NCBI GenBank assembly: GCA_031308135.1
Contig: JAHLJT010009436.1
Coordinates: 221,789,286-221,853,285, forward strand
Source of the DNA: Acheta domesticus
Taxonomy: Eukaryota > Arthropoda > Insecta > Orthoptera > Gryllidae
Reading direction: 5' to 3'
DNA length: 64,000 nucleotides
Numbering within the stretch: the first letter of the stretch is position 1; each line of letters starts with the position of its first letter. The notes beneath the pieces were generated by a model that made no database searches, was not told the origin of the DNA, and worked only from the letters and a program-made list of their open reading frames with translations. This document shows, piece after piece, positions 56,974 through 64,000 of the stretch. The translations under genes were made by a program, and so were the position numbers.

Positions 56974-57541
56974 AACTAGTGGTGCTACAGAATGGCACAA
57001 ACTTTCCCGTATTAGTTTTCTATTTCTTTGGGTATCCGCTAGCTATTTGGAATTGCCACATACTCTTGCCAGCTGCCATCTATCACCGCCAAAAGTACAT
57101 TTTTTTAAATTTTTCGGTTTCCTATTGGTAGAACGGAAATATTAATTTTAGAATATTAAACAACACAAAAACCTAGTCCTAAAGGGCCATTTTCTTTTAA
57201 AAATTATGTGCCGTTTAAGAGAAAATGGCGTTTTAGCGCTACCAAAAATGCGAAATTTGAAGCTCATTTTTGCAGAAAATGTTTGAGTTTTCAAAATACT
57301 TTATTTGAAGTTATTTGAAGCACTTACACTAACAAATATAATAATCTTTACAAATTGCTGGTAATGTGCATATTAAAGATGTGAGAGATCTTTCAAAAAA
57401 AATACATTTATGTAATTTTTTAAAAAACAAAAAATAACTCAAAATAAACTTTCCGCCATATTAAAGACCGTAATTAGCACTATCTATTACAAAAGTTTGA
57501 AGAAAAAATTTGCAGCCATATATGACAAAATGGTGTTTGAA
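56974..57541 (-). mobile_element. Repeat family X, copy C (inverted partial copy)
   Basis: Reverse complement of the right part of copies A and B, from the ACTAGTT word to the AAACGCCATTTTCTC region. It ends at ACTAGTT like copy A, without the right terminus that copy B has. Confidence 0.7.
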
Positions 57542-57544
57542 TGA

Positions 57545-57594
57545 TGATGGTGAAAAATGGTGAAAAATGGTGAAAAATGATGAAAAATGATGTT
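57545..57594. repeat. Short minisatellite (~10-bp unit)
   Basis: Four to five units of TGAAAAATGG / TGAAAAATGA next to the end of repeat X copy C. Confidence 0.75.
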
Positions 57595-58551
57595 CACTAT
57601 GCCTGAGAAATGGTATAACATGGGGCCGAGCGCTCCCTTGCATTGCTACTTGTACGCGAGATGTAACCCTATCGCTTTGGTCTTTGTAATTCTAAATTAT
57701 CTGCTGCAAGTTAGCCCGGCCTGTGGGTCGTTAGGTTTTAAATGTAAATTGTTGGTGGTCTCCCTCAATGTGTCCGAGTTGGACTTAACGTTTTGATAGT
57801 GTATTGGCAATGATATTTTATGTATGATGTTTGTGTGTGTTGCTATGTCTAATGTTTTTTCTTCTATGTCGACAGCCTGGCCGCTTTCACGTTTGTGAAT
57901 TTGTAAAGTGCTTCGGCACAAAGGAAGTCGTGTCGTAGTACACGCATTTCGTGAAGTCGCCGTTCGGCGCAACCGGGATTGTCAATAGGCCTGATTGCAT
58001 GGTTGGATCAGGCGGGGCATCCAATGTAATGTAAATCTGTAACTTGTTGCAGATTAAAGTGGCAGCTTGTGTGGCCCGTACTGCTTCTGCAGTGGTCAAG
58101 TGAAGCAATGTTTGGCTCCGTGGCAGACACAAGGGTCAGTTGAGCCAGGTCAAGCTCGTCTTTTCATTGTTATAAGTCTGTGTCTTCGCAGGAAGAGCAG
58201 GCACTGTGACCCGCAGCGACGCCTGCAAGGCAAATTTGGGTATGAATGTTGCCACAAGGGGCAACACTAGACTAGCAACACAAAATATTATTGCCAATAT
58301 TTATATGCTGGTTTAATTATGAAAGAGAGAGAGAGAACCACATTGCTTTGATTTGTGAAAAATGTTAATCTTGATGTTGTTTGGTCTTAAACGTATTTTA
58401 AATTGTATTGGTTTATTCCCTATTGGGACTTGAAAATCTGTTGGTCACTCAAATTGTTAATGTTTATTTAAAGAAGGTGTTTGGCAAGTTGCCTACCTTT
58501 GCAAATTTGTATTGTTTATTGCTGCGTGAGCTCTTATCCTAAAATGGGCTC
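57595..58551. other. Unassigned DNA
   Basis: GC-richer than its surroundings around 57870-58260. The minus-strand frame 58132-57887 (TIPVAPNGDFTKCVYYDTTS) is open for 81 codons but matches nothing I recognise. Confidence 0.35.
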
Positions 58552-60162
58552 TTTTTACTTTCCCGTATACGTACGTATACACGGAGTGATATACAGTACG
58601 TAGTATAGGGAAAGTTACGTAATGCTGCGCGAAAAAATGGCCAATTTTCGGCGGAAAAAAATTAATTGCCGGGCCTTGAACAGTAAAAAGTGGATAAAAC
58701 CAATTGCTAAATTAAGAAAAATCCCCTAACACGTGGTGTAGCCAGAACCCTGTTTTCTAGGTCCTTGATAGAGAAAACCCAATTGAAAGGAAAACGTCCG
58801 TCTGTGAAAACTGCTAGCGCCTAAACCATACGTACGATTTCTTCTGAAAAAGATTCTTCAAAATTTGGGGGTACTTTATATGAAGCCCCCCGGGTATTTT
58901 CAAAATTTTCTCGAAAACGGCTCCAAATTTTTTCTTTAAATTTCTTGTATGAATAGAGTAAAATACACTTATTTACATGGCATAGGTCCGATTTTAACGG
59001 ATAACTCTAAATTTTTGAAAAATGCAAAAGTTTAAAATTTTTACGGCGTCTTTCTGGAACTACAAAATTGAAGATAGAGATTTTTCCTTCAAATTTTTTT
59101 TTCTTCATAGTGAATTCTTTCTTTACAGTCATGTAAATGATCTTCAAAATTTTAGTATTTTCGCGCAATATTGCGTGCAATATGTGCAATTTTAAAAAAT
59201 TACAAAAACAAGATTTACTCAAAAACAGCTCAAAATATTTTCTTTAAACTTTTGGTAGGGATAGTGGTAAATGTACTCTATCAGATGACATAAAAGCCAT
59301 ATTGATCTATAAGTTGTTTTTTTCAATAATTACAAAAATGTAAATTTTTTCGCATGTTTCTCACGTCGATAATATTTACATTAGCGGCGATTTTTCCACA
59401 TTATTATATTTACGAGTACATATGCTTTAAATAATGTCAAGTAAAGTTTGTCGGAAACACAACCGTTTTCTGTGAAAAGTAGCTCAAAATTTCGCATTTT
59501 CAGAAACGCTCAAACGCCATTTTCTCATATATGGCTGCAAATTTTTTTTCAAACTTTTGTAACGGATAGTGCTAATTACTCTCTTTAGTGCAGCGTAAAG
59601 TTTATTTTAAGTTTTTTTTGTTTTTTCCAAAATTATATAAATGTAAATTTTTTGAAAGATCTCTCACATCTTTAATATGCACATTACCTGCAATTTGTAA
59701 ACAATATTATATTTGTGTGTGTAAGTGCTGCAAATAACTTAAAATAAAGTATTTTGAAAACTCAAAACATTTCTGTGAAAATGAGCTTGAAATTTCGCAT
59801 TTTTAGTAGCGCTAAAACGCCATTTTCTCTTAAACGGCACATAATTTTTAAAAGAAAATTGCCATTTAGGACTAGGTTTTTGTGTTCTTTAATATTCTAA
59901 AATTAATGTTTCCGTTCTACCAATAGGAAACCGAAAAATTAAGAAAATGACAAAAAAATGTACTTTAGGCGGTGATAAGATGACAGCTGGCAAGAAAGAG
60001 TTTGTGGCAATTCCGAATAGCTAGCGAAGACCCAAGGAAATAAAAAACTAATACGGAAAAGTCTGTGCCACTCTGTAGCACAACTAGTTTCGCGCAGCTT
60101 TACATTACTTTCATACTACGTATATTATTCCGTATATACGTACGTATATGGGAAAGTAAAAA
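58552..60162 (+). mobile_element. Repeat family X, copy B: complete with ~78-bp terminal inverted repeats
   Basis: 1,611 bp. The left end TTTTTACTTTCCCGTATACG and the complement of the right end, TTTTTACTTTCCCATATACG, remain alignable for about 78 bp, to GCTGCGCGAAA. Each terminus contains its own small palindromes (GTATACGTACGTATAC). No transposase. No clear target duplication was found beside the ends. It is a non-autonomous DNA transposon of unknown superfamily. Confidence 0.75.
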
Positions 60163-60498
60163 TCAAGTCAGAAATAACGTTTTTCTTCAAAAGCTCCACA
60201 TACTACAGGATTGGTGAAAATAATATTGACTTATGTTTAGGCACCTACTCATTAAAAAATGCAAATAATCAACCAAAAATATTTTATTCCAGTTTTACTG
60301 AATATTTTGATCCATAAGGTATTCGCTGCTAGAATAAGTACTGGGATCTGTCAGCACTCCATGTTTTTAATATTAAATTAATAAAATTTGTGCAGCATTA
60401 TTATACTCGTATATCTCACCATTATATGCCTGCTTTTAGTGTTTTAGCAAATATTGTTCTTAAAATTTAAAAAGGCTCTTAACGTTTTCAACTTAATT

Positions 60499-60549
<51 letters not shown>

Positions 60550-60976
60550 TTTGTTGCTTACAGACTTACAAAAAGTATCAAGAAAATTCGGTTTAGCAAT
60601 TAATTTAAATTACAATAAGAATTTCATTTTCTGGAATTACATTAACATACAGTATACTTCCACTTTGTTTTGATGTGGGTAACCATAATGAAACATGGAA
60701 TTGTTTAATACCGTTTTACCTACGTTTAATTCAGGCGCGGCTCGTCATTAAAGGCTGTAAGGCGGAGCCTCTCCTAGAGAAATCGCCGCCCAAAAGAAAT
60801 TTAAAAATATGTTTACAAATGTATTTATTTATTAATAATGGAATTCTGACTTGTATTATGTTAAAATCATATCAACATTTTTCTTTGTCGGTTCGTTAAC
60901 AGCCGTCCGTAAAGCTGTTAACAGGGAAGAGAGAAGCGTTAGGCTCCCACTTTATTCTCCCATAAGGCCTGTATAA
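60163..60976. other. Unassigned DNA with an (AAT)n tract
   Basis: (AAT)n at 60502-60549. CAGGCGCGGCTCGTCATTAA at 60732 looks like a hAT-type terminus, but no partner was found. Confidence 0.4.
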
Positions 60977-61312
60977 GGCCCGCAACAGACTACACCGAGG
61001 AATGTGTTTCCAGAAATGTGTGACGAGAAATGTGGAAAATCGAAACAAGGTACTCTTATGGACCTCCACACACACTAGAAAGAGTTTTCTCGTTCGCCTC
61101 TGCGGAGGCGAAAGAGGTCCTCGCTCGAGTCGGTCGGCGAGCGAGTTTTCTCGGACACATTTCTGTTCCCTCATTTGTTTTTTAGGTTTTCTACGCTCTG
61201 TGGGATTACCAGACGTTTAAACATTTGGATTGGCGCGATCGTGGTGCGAAGCTGGAAGCAGGTGAGAAGTGATATTGGAGTGTTTTGTAGTGTGAAATTT
61301 CGAGCAGCAGAA

Positions 61313-61442
61313 ATGAATTTAGAAAAATTAATTGAGTGTGTGAAAAATTACCCGTATTTGTACGAAACTAGTAATGAACAATACAGAAATATAAAGTTGA
61401 AGGATGAAACGTGGAGGACTCTATCCGAAGAATTAAATGGAA
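61313..61442 (+). CDS. Harbinger MADF-BESS protein, exon 1
   Basis: ATG at 61313 opens MNLEKLIECVKNYPYLYETS, then KLKDETWRTLSEELNG. This is the first half of a MADF domain (L(I)xxVxxxPxLYxxxxxxY, then W..L...L). Donor A|GTAAGC at 61443, phase 1. Its product would bind the transposon ends and help bring in the nuclease (family knowledge). Confidence 0.75.
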
Positions 61443-61751
61443 GTAAGCTAACTCATTTGGAATTATAATTAGCATTTATGTATTTACAAACAGCTTATTG
61501 TTAATTTAAATAGCAACGCCATCTTTAGTTTACACAGCAGCTTAACTATAATTTTAACAGCAATAATATAAGATGATTCTTTAACAATTTAAAATATGTT
61601 TTTCTATAACTAATTTTCATATTCATTAACAATTCAATAAAATATGTATTGATCTTTGTACTTTTCATCAGATTATTTTCTTTTATATTTGGAACAAATG
61701 ACCTTGCATATCAAATCACATATCTTGTGATGTTGCAATGGGTGTTTTCAG

Positions 61752-62295
61752 ATGCCAAAGAAGAATGGAAAAAGTTAAGAGACTGTCACCGAGATGCCCT
61801 TAAAAGGAAAGTTGTACGTTCAGGGCAAGAGGGACAAGTAAAAAAAAATGGAGATATGAAGAGCAAATGGCCTTCCTTTTGCCTTCAATGGCAAATAGAG
61901 AAAGGCATAGCAACATGCAAGAGGAGGCAAAATTGTACCAGTTACAAGTAGAAGATATTGAAGAAGAAATGCCTTGTTCTTCTAGTGCTGGAACTGAAAT
62001 CAAGGAAACTTCAAGCACTCCAAAATTGGGGAAAAAAGTTGACCCAATTTTGGAGTACTTGGAAAAAGGAAGGAGGGAAAGAGAAGCCAGACGGCAAAGT
62101 AGGATGAAGGCAGATGAAGAAAAGGACGAGTTAGATTATTTTTTTTTGTCTATGTTACACTCCACCAAAAAATTACCCAAGGCATACCAAAGGCACATTA
62201 AAAATATTTTGTTTGCAGCAGTCCAAGAGGCAGAGGCACAGGTGGAGTTGGAAGAGAATTCATCAAGTGATTGCGTGTATTTTGCTAATGAATAA
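61752..62295 (+). CDS. Harbinger MADF-BESS protein, exon 2 (one-base frameshift)
   Basis: Acceptor GTTTTCAG, phase 1 in. It continues AKEEWKKLRDCHRDALKRK, then needs a frame change in the A9 run at 61840-61848 to reach WRYEEQMAFLLPSM, the end of the MADF domain. The second frame then runs on to TAA at 62293-62295, with DELDYFFLSMLHSTKKLP near 62128-62181, a good BESS motif. MADF plus BESS is the usual make-up of this partner protein. A single homopolymer indel, which could be a sequencing error, is the only lesion seen. Confidence 0.75.
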
Positions 62296-63022
62296 ATAAA
62301 TACTTATTAGGAAATGCTGGATTACTTTGTCATTAATGTCTCATCAAAATGTTCATTCCATGATCCTATAATTTTGTGAGCCCATCAATAAATTTAGTGT
62401 GTGATAAAATAATGCATGGTAAGTATATTATTAATTTTTAAATTAGTGTAAATGTTGCAAAGATTTACACTGATTTAAATATTAAGGAATTTACAAGGAA
62501 TCTTTTATAATTTTTGTTTTGTTTTGGTGGACTTGGAAGTTACAGATAAAATAGGTATTGTTCCACAGAATAGAATTACAAACTTAAAGATAACGCCTTT
62601 TTAATGTAAGTTAAAGTTGTATGAAATTTATCAGTAATAACTATGAATTAATACTTTTAAATATGGTTTATTGTATCAAGAATCTCATTTGTTTAAAATA
62701 GCTCAGAGGGGTACAGATGAACACCAAAGTCATGCATTCTAGAGCTACGTTTCAGCTCTTGAATTATAAAATTGTGAAGTAAATAAGAAGAGGTTATCAG
62801 TGTATTTTTTGAGAAAAATCTAAAATCTACAATTCAATTTTAAGAATTATTTTGTTAAAAATAATAATACAAGAAAATTCAAAGGTTAAGTCAAAGATAA
62901 AACAAAGAAACATTTAGAAATGACCTTTCCTAATTGCATCCATTTGCCATGGAATACTCCCTTGCGATGAAGAAAAAAATTTCATGTATTTTTCTCTAAT
63001 TTCAAATGCTTTTTTTGTAGCA
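62296..63022. other. Region between the two convergent Harbinger genes
   Basis: AT-rich, no open frame of interest. It should contain both 3' UTRs. Confidence 0.5.
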
Positions 63023-63848
63023 TTATAACCATAATGTTTTAATGGAATGAACCTGGTCTTTAGGTTCACTGAAATCTTCTTCCTCTCTAAAGTTAATCAA
63101 GTCTTGTACTACACTGTGAGTATTCTTTTGAGTTCTGAGGTAATTATGTAAAACTACTGTTGCTTTCACAAATTTGTCCACTGTTTTTATATCGCATTCG
63201 AATGGTTTCAGGAATACCCTCCATCTTGCTGCTAAAATACCAAATGCACTTTCTACTAATCTCCTGGTTCTAGAGAGCCTATAGTTAAAAATTTTCTTTT
63301 CAGTGCTCTGCAACTGAGTCTTAGGAAATGGTCTCATTAAATTCTCTAGCAGGGGAAATGCCTCATCTCCTACAAATACATATGGGAGACTGTCTTTACT
63401 ACCTTCTAATATGCATGGTTCTGGAAGATCAAGTTTATTACTTCGCAAGGCCTTTCCAAACATGCTTTCATTAAAAACATGTCCATCACTAAATTGACCA
63501 CAGGAGCCAATGTCTACAACAGAAAACTTATAGTCAGCATCAACAACTGCAAATAGAATTATGGAAAATTGTTTTTTATAATTAAAGAATTGGGATCCAC
63601 TTTTCATGGGCTTTCTTATAACCACATGTTTCCCATCAATTGCCCCAACACAGTTATTAAACTGCCAAAGCTGCTCAAAATCTCTGCTATTGCGAAGCCA
63701 CAACTGTTTATCTGGCTTCGGTAAGTACAGTGGTTGTAAATGTGTCCATAGGGCATCACAGACCTCATTAACAATCTGGGCTACTGTACTTTCTCCTATT
63801 CTAAAGCTATAAGACAGTGTTCTATATGACACCCCAGTGGCTAAATAT
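63023..63848 (-). CDS. PIF/Harbinger (HARBI1-like) DDE transposase, last exon
   Basis: Minus strand. A TCTCTCTCTTTCAG acceptor ends at 63849, and the exon continues open to TAA at 63025-63023. It begins YLATGVSYRTLSYSFRIGES, the HARBI1 helix-turn-helix region. NNCVGAIDGKHV carries the first catalytic Asp, VDIGSCGQFSDGHVF the second Asp, and RRLVESAFGIL the Glu. LPYVFVGDEAFPL and ATVVLHNYL are also conserved in the family. No frameshift or stop seen over about 270 residues. The first ATG is not in this exon; the codon at 63832 is GTG (Val), inside the domain. Upstream exon(s) and the start lie beyond 63862, probably outside the window. Confidence 0.85.
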
Positions 63849-64000
63849 CTGAAAGAGAGAGAATTGTGTTAGTCTTGAACATCAAAAGTAAATCAAGTGG
63901 ATTTCTTTTTTAATTGACTGAATCGTTGAAAATGTATTGTTAAAAACAAAATATATTAAAAAAGTATATTTATTTTCAACAATGAAGTTAAGAATATTTG

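Larger units (their letters stand above)
60977..64000. mobile_element. PIF/Harbinger transposon (right end outside the window)
   Basis: It carries the two genes typical of the superfamily, a MADF/Myb-type DNA-binding protein (plus strand) and a HARBI1-like DDE nuclease (minus strand), converging on each other. GGCCCGCAACAGAC at 60977, preceded by TAA, looks like the left terminus with the TWA-type 3-bp target site. This end is inferred, because the right inverted repeat is not in the window. Confidence 0.65.

Noticed and set aside
60732..60800. hAT terminus CAGGCGCGGCTCGTCATTAA
   Set aside because: Looks like a hAT end, but no partner TIR or 8-bp duplication could be located in the window.
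1..64000. CRISPR array, tRNA, rRNA or bacterial operon signals
   Set aside because: Direct repeats present are microsatellites or transposon units; no tRNA cloverleaf, rRNA segment or ribosome-binding-site pattern was seen.

Overview
This is an AT-rich, intron-containing animal window that is almost entirely mobile DNA with one clear host gene family. Spliceosomal introns, insect-type transposons (Tc1, mariner, hAT, PIF/Harbinger, R4/Dong, CR1-like and RTE-like LINEs) and a small four-transmembrane protein family with a CCCCSLRT start point to an insect, probably one with a large genome. The species cannot be told from the sequence.

Host gene. A small tetraspan protein resembling the LAPTM (lysosome-associated transmembrane) family can be assembled from exons at 20606-20701, 29284-29374, 30134-30258 and 30692-30836. 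It then splices in matching phase to either of two last exons: 31540-31652 (short tail, no sorting motif) or 42012-42184 (tail with PPSY). A third, homologous last exon with PPYY lies at 379-533 and must be the 3' end of an upstream tandem paralogue. The introns hold most of the transposons.

Layout. 1-850: 3' end of paralogue 1. 2563-8116: a hAT element with 14-bp terminal inverted repeats and a perfect 8-bp target duplication, carrying an R4/Dong LINE inserted in its TAA microsatellite. 8.2-10.0 kb: Tc1-related fragments and unassigned DNA. 10.0-18.5 kb: a dead Tc1-like transposon (minus strand) split by a palindromic MITE and by a 7.0-kb foldback element with ~2.4-kb arms and a 9-bp target duplication. 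18.5-20.6 kb: further MITEs. 20.6-42.6 kb: the tetraspan gene, whose introns contain a LINE fragment split by a MITE, two more R4/Dong copies, an RTE-like fragment and a CR1-like LINE with a target duplication. 42.8-52.5 kb: hAT, mariner and other transposase remnants and a TIR-bearing repeat. 52.5-55.2 kb: second, 5'-truncated copy of the CR1-like LINE. 55.2-60.2 kb: a gag-like zinc-knuckle ORF and two more copies of the TIR-bearing repeat. 61-64 kb: a PIF/Harbinger transposon with its two genes (MADF-BESS protein and DDE transposase) facing each other; its right end lies outside the window.

The most unusual items are the foldback element with its tandem-repeat arms, an identical in-frame TAA in the reverse-transcriptase active site of two R4/Dong copies, an in-frame single UAG between ORF1 and ORF2 of the CR1-like LINE, and the choice of last exon that adds or removes a PPxY motif. 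I saw no rRNA, tRNA, CRISPR or prokaryotic features.
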